Positions 1-6,664 are shown, numbered from the stretch's first letter. The stretch is DNA of 10,297 nucleotides from Bacteroidales bacterium UBA1797 (GCA_002319885.1 DCFT01000169.1:1-10297); one strand, 5' to 3'. Program-made: numbers and translations. The notes: generated by a model from the sequence alone, not told the origin.

Positions 1-337
1 ATAGCTACCGAAAGTTATCGGGACGGGACTTAGTGCCCTTTGTGAATTTACTTTGTGCTCTTTGTGGTTAATTGATTTCTTCTTTTGAGGCTGCCTCACT
101 CCTTTTTTTCATAGACGTACGACAGCTTCCTTCGCTTTCAGCTACGGATGGCGAAGTACGAAGTATAGTTAAAGAATGACGGTCTGAAGCAGAGACGGAA
201 GTCAGTGAAGACTCCGCATCATTCATCACAGCCAAACACATGTTCGTCAAAAGTCTTATGAAATCAGCAACATTCCATGGTAGTTCACGTATTATGTACA
301 AAGGTCTTTAAATTAAAGAACTTAACTTAAACAGGCC
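1..337. other. Repeat-rich intergenic spacer before the CsbD-like gene
   Basis: I see no convincing gene here. The window opens inside an imperfect palindrome (ATAGCTACCG / AAGTTATCGGGAC), followed by three CTTTGTG words at 38-44, 51-57 and 60-66. A 6-bp inverted repeat CTTCGC/GCGAAG lies at 130-135 and 151-156. Just before the next gene is a 13-bp palindrome CTTTAAATTAAAG at 306-318. A minus-strand open frame of 77 codons (68-301) runs through these repeats, has a low-complexity Ser/Glu-rich tail and resembles no family I know, so I treat it as spacer. No clear promoter for the downstream gene could be chosen. Confidence 0.6.
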
Positions 338-520
338 ATGAAACCGGAAAAAGGAGCAAACTGGAAGACCAGAAAAGAAAAACTCCTTAAAATGTATAAG
401 AGTCTTTCTCACAAAGATCTGGATTTTGAAGTAGGGGAAGAAAATGCTATGCTGGCAATCCTAAGCGACAAGCTTGGAAAAAGCAGGGAGGAGATCTTGA
501 AGCTGATTATCATGCTGTAG
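338..520 (+). CDS. CsbD-like small stress-family protein
   Basis: This is a 60-residue, highly charged soluble protein with no signal peptide or membrane segment. The layout matches the short CsbD-like proteins I know from Bacteroidota: an N-terminal NWK..K.KL segment (about residues 8-17), a central L.HKDLDFE..EE segment (24-35), and a C-terminal LGKSREEI.K.I helix (46-57). CsbD in Bacillus is a general stress protein of unknown biochemical activity, so a stress-linked role is only family knowledge here. The ATG is preceded by AAACAGGCC, with no good Shine-Dalgarno, which is usual in this phylum. It appears to be a single-gene unit between two repeat-rich spacers. The main uncertainty is function, not whether the gene is real. 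Confidence 0.75.
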   Translation: MKPEKGANWKTRKEKLLKMYKSLSHKDLDFEVGEENAMLAILSDKLGKSREEILKLIIML

Positions 521-527
521 GGTTGAC

Positions 528-569
528 ACACGCCTCACCCCATATGCCACACGCCTGAAGCCACATGCC
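528..569. repeat. Two-copy 21-bp tandem repeat with a degenerate third copy
   Basis: Units at 528-548 and 549-569 share the start CACACGCCT and the end ATGC, and differ only in the middle. A weaker third unit (CTCACTCCT...) begins at 570. It starts eight bases after the stop of the CsbD-like gene and has no coding frame or hairpin typical of a terminator. Confidence 0.7.
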
Positions 570-687
570 TCACTCCTCAACTTGCGGTATTACGAACGGA
601 ATATATTTAAGCAATCAAAACCCACCCCTTCCCGATAGCTCCCATTAAGATGCGACCCTCCCGGTAGGGGAATGGTTTTCACTGTCA

Positions 688-727
688 CTCTGAGCTTCTC
701 TGAGCTTCTCTGTGTCTCTCTGTGTAA
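688..727. repeat. 10-bp-period CTCTGNG array
   Basis: Four consecutive 10-base units are visible: CTCTGAGCTT, CTCTGAGCTT, CTCTGTGTCT and CTCTGTGTAA. The first two are identical. The same core word recurs, in inverted orientation, in the 1660-1851 element, which suggests a dispersed repeat family with near helical-turn spacing. Confidence 0.8.
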
Positions 728-845
728 GTTCTTCGTTTTCCATTCAATAGATTTGTACTCCGAAGCCATGCCGAAGGAGGGAGCACATTCACAGACGATA
801 GAATGACGCGAATCAAATGACGGCACATCCAAATGAGTGAAAAAA

Positions 846-880
846 TTGTTAGCTTCATGTTCCTGAAGCATTTAAATTTG
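846..880 (+). promoter_or_regulatory. Possible Bacteroidota-type promoter for the exonuclease gene
   Basis: TAAATTTG at 873-880 matches the TAnnTTTG -7 consensus of the primary sigma factor in this phylum. A TTG at 846-848 could serve as the -33 element, but the spacing is longer than ideal. Transcription would begin just after this element, leaving a leader of roughly 10 bases before the ATG at 898. Confidence 0.45.
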
Positions 881-897
881 CATAAATAACAGATTTT

Positions 898-1506
898 ATG
901 ATAGTATTAGATATAGAGACTACCGGCCCCGATCCCAGGCGTCATTCTATAGTTGAGGTTGGAGCCCTTGATTTTGATTGTCCGGGAAATTATTTTAATG
1001 AAAGATGTCAGATCTGGGATGGGGCTGAAACAGATAAGAAAGCATTAGAAATAAATGGATTAACTCTTAGTGAAATTCAGGATCCGACAATTTTTACACA
1101 AGAGGAATTATTGTCCAGGTTCATTATCTGGACAGATCAGATAGAAGATAAGACAATTGCAGGGCAGAATGTCGACTTTGATATAAGCTTCCTTAACGAA
1201 AGTTCAGGAAGATGCGGATTAAGCTTTCGTCTTGGAAAAAGAAAAGTTGATCAGCATTCAATTGTCTATGCTCATTTTCTAAAAAGAAATATCAGGCCTC
1301 CTATAAAACATGGATTCTCAAATCTGAATAGTGATTTAATAATGAATTATGTCGGATTACCATCCGAACCAAAACCGCACAGAGCACTTACCGGAGCAAG
1401 ATTCGAAGCAGAAGCCCTGTCAAGACTCATTAATGGAAGGGTATTGTTTGATGAATTTTCCAAATATGCAATACCGGTTTACCTGGAATCAAATAACGTA
1501 TGCTGA
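898..1506 (+). CDS. DEDD/DnaQ-fold 3'-5' exonuclease domain protein
   Basis: This 202-residue cytoplasmic protein is a stand-alone RNase T/DnaQ-type exonuclease domain. Such enzymes remove nucleotides from the 3' end using two metal ions. ExoI is D5-I-E7-T-T at the very N terminus. ExoII is the GQNVDFDISFL segment (89-99), with D95 the likely catalytic aspartate. ExoIII is KPHRALTGARFEAEA (159-173), with H161. The usual last aspartate, five residues after the histidine, is glycine (G166), while E170 and E172 lie just beyond. The ATG at 898 follows an in-frame TAA at 883 and is the only sensible start. Substrate is unknown: proofreading, repair or RNA processing are all possible. There is no linked polymerase or helicase gene, and it seems monocistronic. 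Confidence 0.85.
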   Translation: MIVLDIETTGPDPRRHSIVEVGALDFDCPGNYFNERCQIWDGAETDKKALEINGLTLSEIQDPTIFTQEELLSRFIIWTDQIEDKTIAGQNVDFDISFLNESSGRCGLSFRLGKRKVDQHSIVYAHFLKRNIRPPIKHGFSNLNSDLIMNYVGLPSEPKPHRALTGARFEAEALSRLINGRVLFDEFSKYAIPVYLESNNVC

Positions 1507-1598
1507 GTATCGGCAATTACCGATTAACATTAAACCAAATCGGGATTACTCGTTGACGCTACTAATAAAAGCATTTAATATCTCACAGATTATCAGAT

Positions 1599-1632
1599 GC
1601 TAGCAAATCCGGTGTTAGCTAATATTTTTTTT
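1599..1632 (+). terminator. Probable intrinsic terminator after the exonuclease gene
   Basis: A 7-bp stem (1599-1605 with 1613-1619, including one G-U pair) encloses a 7-base loop and is followed by TAATATTTTTTTT. It lies about 90 bases past the stop codon. The stem is short, so strength is uncertain, but the eight-T run on the correct strand favours a terminator. Confidence 0.5.
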
Positions 1633-1659
1633 AAGTCATGTAGCGGCTAAATATGAATA

Positions 1660-1851
1660 GGGACTGTTAAAAAAGTTGAAGCTTCTACCTTATCTTTCTC
1701 TGTGTGACTCTTCCGCTTTGAGGGACAAATTGTGCATTCTCTGTGAATCCCTGCCTACCGTCAGGCAGGTCTGTCTAACAAAAAGTTAAGAACTTACACA
1801 GAGGACACAGAGGTGGCACAGAGTTTCACAGAGTACTTTTTCAACGGCCCC
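1660..1851. mobile_element. 192-bp MITE-like palindromic element with terminal inverted repeats
   Basis: The left end (1660-1676) reads GGGACTGTTAAAAAAGT and the right end, reversed and complemented (1835-1851), reads GGGGCCGTTGAAAAAGT: 14 of 17 positions agree. Inside the left arm are CTCTGTG words at 1698-1704 and 1739-1745. The right arm carries four inverted copies (CACAGAG at 1797, 1806, 1817 and 1827). Near the centre is a hairpin CCTGCCT/AGGCAGG (1750-1756 with 1763-1769). No open frame of note is present and I see no clear target-site duplication. It could be a MITE moved by a transposase elsewhere, or a non-mobile extragenic palindromic repeat. Confidence 0.55.
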
Positions 1852-1900
1852 AGCCACCTGGCTTATTAAACGGTATTTAAGTCGAAGAGTCGGCAGGGGG

Positions 1901-3202
1901 TCACCTTCCAATCCTGTAAAGATATTTCTGCGTCCTTAGTATTACAGAGTTCCTTAAAACAGCCGGGGTAGCCCAGATCCCTGAATCCATCTGACTCTTA
2001 GCCACAGGCTCGTATTTACGTCCTGCTTTAATTACCAGGACATCACCTTTCACGGAGAAAAAGAAGATATTCCCGTTTATATAAACCGGCGAAGAGTCAT
2101 AATTTGCGGTAACATGCTTCGACCAAATTTCTTTTCCGGCAGATGCATCAATACACATCATGATATTCCTGGTATTAACTGTGTATATCAATCCGTCTTC
2201 TATAACTGGCGTCAGACTCTGGTTTCTTGATAGTTCTTCACGTTTCTTCCAGAGTATATTTGTATTGGTAATATCACCTTTCCCTTTTGGGTTGACAGCA
2301 ATCAGTTCAGTATACTTATTGCCATCATCACCCACAGAAAATCCTGTATACCAGTAAACAATACCGTTTTCAGTAATGGGCATTGCTATGGTCGATTCGG
2401 CGCCGTCAACAACTCTCCATATTTCCTTACCGTCGTTTGGATCGTAGGCTATACAGACAGCGGAACCATTAGATATCAGCAAGTCGCGTCCTTCAACATT
2501 CATTATTAGCGGGGTTATGTATGCCTTGCGTCCTATAGGTGCTAACGGTTTATAGAGTTCTTCAGGCCTGCTGGTCCTCCAGACAGTCTTCCCGTCAGAT
2601 TTATCGAGGGCAACGATAAACCTGGTATCGGTACCTTCGAAATGAAGTATAAGCAGGTTTTTATAGAGTATTGGCGACGAAGCCGGGCCCTGGACATGCT
2701 TACATTTGAGATCTGAGCGTTTCCATACAACCGAACCATTTGTGGTATTAATACAGGCAGTCCCCATACTTCCGTAATGAACATATACAAAGCCTTTTTC
2801 GATGCAGGGAGTAGGAGAGGCGTAGGTATTCAGAGAGTGTTTGCCCTCGATCTCATCGGGAGTAAAAACTTTTATATCGTAAATAATCTTGCCGGTCTGA
2901 AAATCGGTACAAACAGCATATAGCTCTTTGCCATCAGCTGTTGCCGTGGTAACCCAGATCTGATTGTCATAAACAACAGGCGAGGAATAACCTTCATCAT
3001 GAATTTTTGTTTTCCATTTGATAACAGAATCATTCCATACCAGGGGAATGTCCTTTGCTTCCGCTATTCCATCAAGGCTGCTGCCACGGAAGTGAGTCCA
3101 GTTTTTATCCTGGGCGCTTGCTTTTTCTGATAATGACAATGTTGTAAGGATTAAAAAACAAAAAATGATTACTGATCCGGAGCTTAGGTGATGGATTTTC
3201 AT
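1901..3202 (-). CDS. Secreted PQQ-like beta-propeller (BamB/quinoprotein-fold) protein
   Basis: This 433-residue protein starts with a signal peptide: charged MKIHH, a hydrophobic core at about 10-24, and an ASA cleavage motif at 28-30, so export to the periplasm is expected. There is no lipobox. The mature part opens with NWTHFRG (34-40), typical of PQQ-like propellers, and carries repeated blade motifs of the type D..dGk.vW near residues 155-160 (NGSVVW), 200-208 (DKSDGKTVW), 254-262 (DPNDGKEIW) and 352-360 (DASAGKEIW). The fold is a WD40-like propeller. Family members include quinoprotein dehydrogenase domains and the assembly factor BamB, but neither PQQ-binding nor Bam partners can be shown here. 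The gene stands alone, with an A/T-rich leader and TTTATTTG about 30 bases upstream as a weak -7 candidate. Function is unassigned beyond fold and location. Confidence 0.85.
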   Translation of the reverse strand: MKIHHLSSGSVIIFCFLILTTLSLSEKASAQDKNWTHFRGSSLDGIAEAKDIPLVWNDSVIKWKTKIHDEGYSSPVVYDNQIWVTTATADGKELYAVCTDFQTGKIIYDIKVFTPDEIEGKHSLNTYASPTPCIEKGFVYVHYGSMGTACINTTNGSVVWKRSDLKCKHVQGPASSPILYKNLLILHFEGTDTRFIVALDKSDGKTVWRTSRPEELYKPLAPIGRKAYITPLIMNVEGRDLLISNGSAVCIAYDPNDGKEIWRVVDGAESTIAMPITENGIVYWYTGFSVGDDGNKYTELIAVNPKGKGDITNTNILWKKREELSRNQSLTPVIEDGLIYTVNTRNIMMCIDASAGKEIWSKHVTANYDSSPVYINGNIFFFSVKGDVLVIKAGRKYEPVAKSQMDSGIWATPAVLRNSVILRTQKYLYRIGR

Positions 3203-3284
3203 ATTACGAATTTTATAATCAAATAAAGTGAATTTTCAGCAGAATTCCAGTTTTTACTTTCTTTGCCTTGATGCAAAAATTTTT

Positions 3285-3314
3285 GTTCATTTTTTGCTTG
3301 CCCAAAAAACGAAC
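3285..3314. repeat. Hairpin repeat in the spacer
   Basis: GTTCATTTTTTG (3285-3296) and CAAAAAACGAAC (3303-3314) pair at 11 of 12 positions around the loop CTTGCC. On the minus strand it lies about 85-110 bases upstream of the propeller gene start. It resembles dispersed intergenic repeats of this phylum and lacks a GC-rich stem, so it is a poor terminator. Confidence 0.6.
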
Positions 3315-3634
3315 CAGAAAAGGGCAGCCTCAAAAATGTTAATCTATTTCCAAAAAAGATTTGGTGGCATTTGAAACCCAGGAAGGTAAAAAACTCAGAC
3401 AAATTACCGGATTAGGTGGATCTTGAACTTTTTACGAAACCCACTTACCTTTGGCTCTGTACTCTTAATTCCCAGCACCGCGTATCAACTAAATAATCCG
3501 AGGCCATATGAAATCTTAGAGAGTTTAGTACAAAACAGAATGTAAAGTAATGAATTTGTGCCTGATACATTTTCCCCCGCCGAAGCGTGTCAGGCTCTCC
3601 TTTTGAACCTTCCCCCAATACACACAAGAAACAT

Positions 3635-3712
3635 TGTCATCCCGAAAATCATCCACCCTTGGGCATAATTCTAAAGCAATGGTTATGATGTGGATGAGTT
3701 GAGGGATCTCCC
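3635..3712. repeat. Degenerate TGTCATCCCGA / GGGATCTCCC intergenic repeat
   Basis: The left word TGTCATCCCGA (3635-3645) and the right word GAGGGATCTCCC (3701-3712) flank an exact 7-bp inverted repeat CATCCAC/GTGGATG (3650-3656 and 3690-3696). This arrangement recalls a widespread class of short intergenic repeats whose ends read TGTCAT(T/C)C(C/T)GA and GG(G/A)ATCTCC. Assignment to that class is from memory. Confidence 0.45.
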
Positions 3713-3900
3713 AATCATTATACCGGAATTTAATTTACACATTCTTTTCCCTGATACCTAATCGAATAGTGCGAAGGTATCTATTTCTAATAATATTTTG
3801 AGGCACTGCCTTTTTCTACCAATTAGTGATTGAGAAAAAAATGTGATTAAAGATTAGCTTCAAAAGGAGGGGAAACTTTTTTATGCAGCATCTCATTCAT

Positions 3901-3929
3901 CCCCAATGCTTAAGTTGACGGCAATGGGG
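3901..3929 (-). terminator. Imperfect hairpin after the histidine kinase gene
   Basis: CCCCAATGC (3901-3909) and GCAATGGGG (3921-3929) pair at 8 of 9 positions around an 11-base loop, starting 22 bases past the kinase stop on the minus strand. A competing GGCAA/TTGCC hairpin sits at 3920-3935. There is no immediate T run on the minus strand, so it could equally be part of a repeat. Confidence 0.3.
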
Positions 3930-3951
3930 GTTGCCACCTGTCATCCGCCCT

Positions 3952-5313
3952 TCAGAATTCAACAATAAAAGAAGTTTTACTCTCTTCAGAAGAAACTGCT
4001 GTAATCGACCCGTTGTGCAATTTCATTATCTCCTGTGAGATACTCAGTCCGATACCCGACCCGCTCTTTTTTGTGGTAAAGAACGGGACAAAGATCTTTT
4101 CAAGAAGTGAAGGAGGGATCAGCGGCCCGTTATTGATAATCTTTATGATCACATTGTTCTGAGGTGTTCTCAGCATCCTGATGTTTATCTGCCTGTCGTT
4201 GTTTGTTTCCAGGAGAGCTTCAATTGCATTGTTTATAAGATTTATCATAACCTGGTTAAGCAGCTTTTTATCGGCTATGATATTCTTCAACGACCTGTCT
4301 GCAGTTATCGTGAAGCCGATATTATTCTCTCTCATCTTCCCTGAGAATGCTATTTTCAGCTGTTCGACCCATTCGTCAACATCAAATGTTGCAAATTCCG
4401 GTTGCGGGAGCTTTGAGATCTTCCGGTAATTATTAACAAAATTAAGGAGTCCGTTACTCTGGTCATTTATGAGCTGCAGGCCGGTGACAGCTGTCTTAAT
4501 CGCTCCGTCGTCGAGCTGCGACAGCATTTTTGGTTTATCGTTGGCACGAAACATTGAATAGAGCTCCTTTGAAACTGTGGTGAGTGGTGAGAGCAGATTC
4601 ATGATCTCGTGTGTCAGCACGCTGATCAGTTTCCGGTATGAATCGAGTTCCCTGAACTCCAGTTCATGCCTGATGTCCTGAATGGAAACAAGCTTGAGCT
4701 CTGCATCTTTCCTCTTTATCATGGATGCCCTGAACACAAGTATCTGAAGGTTATTCGAAATCAGGTTTCTGTATGTCACATTCTCCCCCGGCTTAAGATT
4801 ACAAACGGCTTCATAAAAGGCAGGATGCTTTATCATGAGTGAATTCAGATTTGTTGATTCGGGGGAGAATCCTGCGTACTGGCAGGCAGCTTTGTTTATC
4901 AGCTCAACCTTGTTGTTATTGTCGAGTACTATCATGCCTGTTGAGGCGTGCTGAATTAATGTCCTGTAATACGATTCGTTATATTCATTTCTGATCCTGA
5001 TTTCCTGAAAATGGCTGTTCAGTTTGTTCATGCTTTCATATAGCCTCGAGAGAGTCCTGTTTCTGAAATTTGTTGCGAAATGAAGTGTCGTATCGTCATT
5101 GCGCAGAGAATCAAAGAAGAAAGTAATTGTCTCGTTTGTAGCGTTGTAGATCCTTATAAGCAGCAGTATAATTATAGCGCCTGCAATCACAAACAAGGAG
5201 GCAGCAAGATAATGTCCGCCGGCGATCATAATTCCTGCAGCCGTAAATGAAATAATATTCAGTACCAGCAGGAAAATTCCGGCACGGTAATTAAGAAGTT
5301 TTTCAGATACCAT
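3952..5313 (-). CDS. Membrane PAS-domain sensor histidine kinase (NtrB/NtrY-like)
   Basis: The chosen start gives 453 residues. Two adjacent membrane helices (about 10-30 and 34-55) are joined by only a few residues (GGHY), so there is essentially no periplasmic sensor. A helical linker leads to a PAS domain (about 115-212), then the phospho-acceptor box VLTHEIMNLLSPL with H235, and the ATPase domain with N box NLINNAIEA (358-366) and the FFTTKKSGSGIGL segment (411-423). In the G1 box the usual aspartate is asparagine (N394 in INNGPLI), and the second glycine is leucine. The ATG at 5313 overlaps the regulator's stop by 11 bases, indicating translational coupling. A farther ATG at 5355 would add 14 residues encoded inside the regulator's HTH and is less likely. 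The partner is almost certainly the upstream regulator. The signal is unknown. Confidence 0.9.
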   Translation of the reverse strand: MVSEKLLNYRAGIFLLVLNIISFTAAGIMIAGGHYLAASLFVIAGAIIILLLIRIYNATNETITFFFDSLRNDDTTLHFATNFRNRTLSRLYESMNKLNSHFQEIRIRNEYNESYYRTLIQHASTGMIVLDNNNKVELINKAACQYAGFSPESTNLNSLMIKHPAFYEAVCNLKPGENVTYRNLISNNLQILVFRASMIKRKDAELKLVSIQDIRHELEFRELDSYRKLISVLTHEIMNLLSPLTTVSKELYSMFRANDKPKMLSQLDDGAIKTAVTGLQLINDQSNGLLNFVNNYRKISKLPQPEFATFDVDEWVEQLKIAFSGKMRENNIGFTITADRSLKNIIADKKLLNQVMINLINNAIEALLETNNDRQINIRMLRTPQNNVIIKIINNGPLIPPSLLEKIFVPFFTTKKSGSGIGLSISQEIMKLHNGSITAVSSEESKTSFIVEF

Positions 5314-6664
5314 ATTTCTTAATTTTATTGTAGAGGGTCTGTCTGGTGATGCCAAGCTGATCAGCTGAGAGCCCCTGGTTAAAATTATTCTTCTTCAATG
5401 TACTGATTATCATCTTTCTCTCCATATCCTCAAGAGTCTCTGTCTGATTCTGCGGAGCAACGTCACTGTCCATCAGAATAAAGTCTGATGCATGCAGCCT
5501 GTCACCCTCCGACAGGATAACTGCTTTCTCCATGGTATGCTGTAACTCCCTGATATTTCCGTACCATGGATTTCTTCTTAATTTGTCAACTGCATCATCT
5601 GCCAGTCCGAGGCCCGGCTTATCGTACTTCTTTCCATATACCTTCAGGTAATGCAAAGCAAGATCTTCAATATCTTCGGTTCTTTCCCTGAGCGGAGGAA
5701 GATGGATCTGTATCGTATTCATTCTGAAGAGAAGGTCCTGCCTGAACTGATTCTGAGCTACCATCACTGAAAGATTTTTATTGGTAGCGCTTATCAGTCT
5801 GAAATCGACAGGTATTTCCTTCACCGAACCCACCGGTGTAACATTACGGGTCTGCAGTACCGTTAAGATCTTCGCCTGAAGACTTACAGGGATATTTCCT
5901 ATCTCATCGAGGAATAATGTGCCTCTGTCGGCCATTGTGAATCTGCCGGTCTTATCCTCCCAGGCATTCGTGAATGAACCCTTTTTATGTCCGTAAAGCT
6001 CGCTTTCAAACAGTGATTCAGACAGCGAGTTGAGATCTACCAGCACAAAAAGCTCACCACAGCGCTTCGATCTGTTATGTATCTCACGGGCAATAATCTC
6101 CTTACCTGTTCCATTCTCTCCTGTAATGAGAACGCTGGCATCGGTGACGGCAATTTTATCCACCAGGTTCATTATCTCCTTCATAACAGCTGATTTACCG
6201 GTGATAAGTCCTGTGGACCGGTTGGCATCCTGTTTAAACAGTTTTTCTCTCGATCGCAGATCGGATATCTCAAGATTCGAATTCCTCAATCTGGCTGCTG
6301 CTTCAAGGGTGGCTTTTAATTTGTCATTATCCCACGGCTTTAATACAAAATCTGCCGCACCTTCCTTAAGTGATTTTACTGCCAGCTCCACATCGCCATA
6401 GGCAGTGATCATCACAACTTCAACCAGAGGATTTTTCTTCTTAATCTCCTTCAACCAGAATAAGCCTTCATTTCCGGTATTTACTCCTGCTTTGAAATTC
6501 ATGTCAAGCAGCACTACATCGAGGTCGCCTTTTTCCAGCTCGCCATAAAGCTGATTTGGCCCGGAGATTGTTCTGATAACCTCAAATTCCTCTTTAAGCA
6601 ATAGTCTCAGAGCATTCAGCAGAGGTTTATTATCGTCGACAATAAGAAGTTTGTTTTTCTTCAT
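5303..6664 (-). CDS. NtrC-family sigma-54-dependent response regulator
   Basis: The 453 residues contain all three NtrC-class domains. The receiver (1-122) has acidic D10/D11, phospho-acceptor D54, T87 and K109. The AAA+ domain (about 152-385) has Walker A GENGTGKE (182-189), Walker B GTLFLDEIG (248-256), sensor I near N295, arginine-finger candidates R308/R314 and sensor II in GNIRELQ (369-375). A Fis-type HTH (about 431-452) ends the protein. The sigma-54 contact loop reads GSFTNA (229-234) instead of GAFTGA. The protein should, when phosphorylated, hydrolyse ATP to open sigma-54 promoters. It is first in the operon, with the kinase overlapping its end. The likely target is the -24/-12 promoter of the divergent ABC operon, 320 bases away. 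I saw no clear promoter for this gene itself. Confidence 0.93.
   Translation of the reverse strand: MKKNKLLIVDDNKPLLNALRLLLKEEFEVIRTISGPNQLYGELEKGDLDVVLLDMNFKAGVNTGNEGLFWLKEIKKKNPLVEVVMITAYGDVELAVKSLKEGAADFVLKPWDNDKLKATLEAAARLRNSNLEISDLRSREKLFKQDANRSTGLITGKSAVMKEIMNLVDKIAVTDASVLITGENGTGKEIIAREIHNRSKRCGELFVLVDLNSLSESLFESELYGHKKGSFTNAWEDKTGRFTMADRGTLFLDEIGNIPVSLQAKILTVLQTRNVTPVGSVKEIPVDFRLISATNKNLSVMVAQNQFRQDLLFRMNTIQIHLPPLRERTEDIEDLALHYLKVYGKKYDKPGLGLADDAVDKLRRNPWYGNIRELQHTMEKAVILSEGDRLHASDFILMDSDVAPQNQTETLEDMERKMIISTLKKNNFNQGLSADQLGITRQTLYNKIKKYGI

Larger units (their letters stand above)
521..897. other. Repeat-rich intergenic spacer before the exonuclease
   Basis: This stretch has no supported gene. 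It contains a 21-bp tandem repeat (528-569), a 10-bp-period CTCTGNG array (688-727) and scattered words such as TGTCACTCTGAGC (near 683) and GAATGACGCG (near 802). These resemble widespread degenerate intergenic repeats. A 93-codon minus-strand open frame (590-871) passes through all of them and is rejected as coding. The last 50 bases hold the likely promoter of the exonuclease gene. Confidence 0.6.
3203..3951. other. 749-bp repeat-laden spacer between kinase and propeller genes
   Basis: I find no supported gene. It holds a hairpin repeat at 3285-3314, a TGTCATCCCGA...GGGATCTCCC type repeat at 3635-3712, and an imperfect hairpin at 3901-3929. A small AGGC-ACT-GCCT hairpin followed by TTTTTCT (about 3801-3817) resembles a weak plus-strand terminator, but there is no plus-strand gene before it. 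Two short minus-strand open frames (3199-3402 and 3445-3627) cross the repeats and look non-coding. The length argues that the propeller gene is not co-transcribed with the two-component pair. Confidence 0.6.

Noticed and set aside
68..301. Minus-strand open frame of 77 codons
   Set aside because: It runs through short inverted repeats and a degenerate repeat region, its C-terminal half is low complexity, and it resembles no family I recognise. No plausible promoter or partner gene.
590..871. Minus-strand open frame of 93 codons
   Set aside because: Its translation is produced by the CTCTGNG array and other repeat words. Composition is unlike the neighbouring genes and no domain is visible.
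1349..1603. Plus-strand open frame of 84 codons overlapping the exonuclease end
   Set aside because: It is out of frame with the well-supported exonuclease gene over most of its length and runs into the terminator region.
1797..1833. Possible CRISPR array from the regularly spaced CACAGAG words
   Set aside because: Repeats are only 7 bases and spacing is about 10 bases, with no spacers of usual length and no cas genes.
1901..3202. Naming the propeller protein bamB or a PQQ-dependent dehydrogenase
   Set aside because: There is no lipobox as in typical BamB, and no catalytic dehydrogenase motif or cytochrome domain that I can identify. Only the fold is supported.
3199..3402. Minus-strand open frame of 67 codons before the propeller gene
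   Set aside because: It spans the hairpin repeat at 3285-3314, and its phenylalanine- and lysine-rich translation reflects A/T runs. It overlaps the propeller start by four bases but has no recognisable product.
3445..3627. Minus-strand open frame of 60 codons
   Set aside because: Lies wholly in repeat-rich spacer, with no domain, no start signal and no conserved feature I can see.
3801..3817. Weak plus-strand terminator (AGGC-ACT-GCCT then TTTTTCT)
   Set aside because: Only a 4-bp stem, and no plus-strand gene lies upstream for more than 2 kb.
5314..5355. Longer kinase start at ATG 5355
   Set aside because: It would add 14 residues encoded by the antiparallel-free overlap with the regulator's conserved HTH. 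The ATG at 5313, overlapping the stop, fits coupling and precedes the first membrane helix directly.
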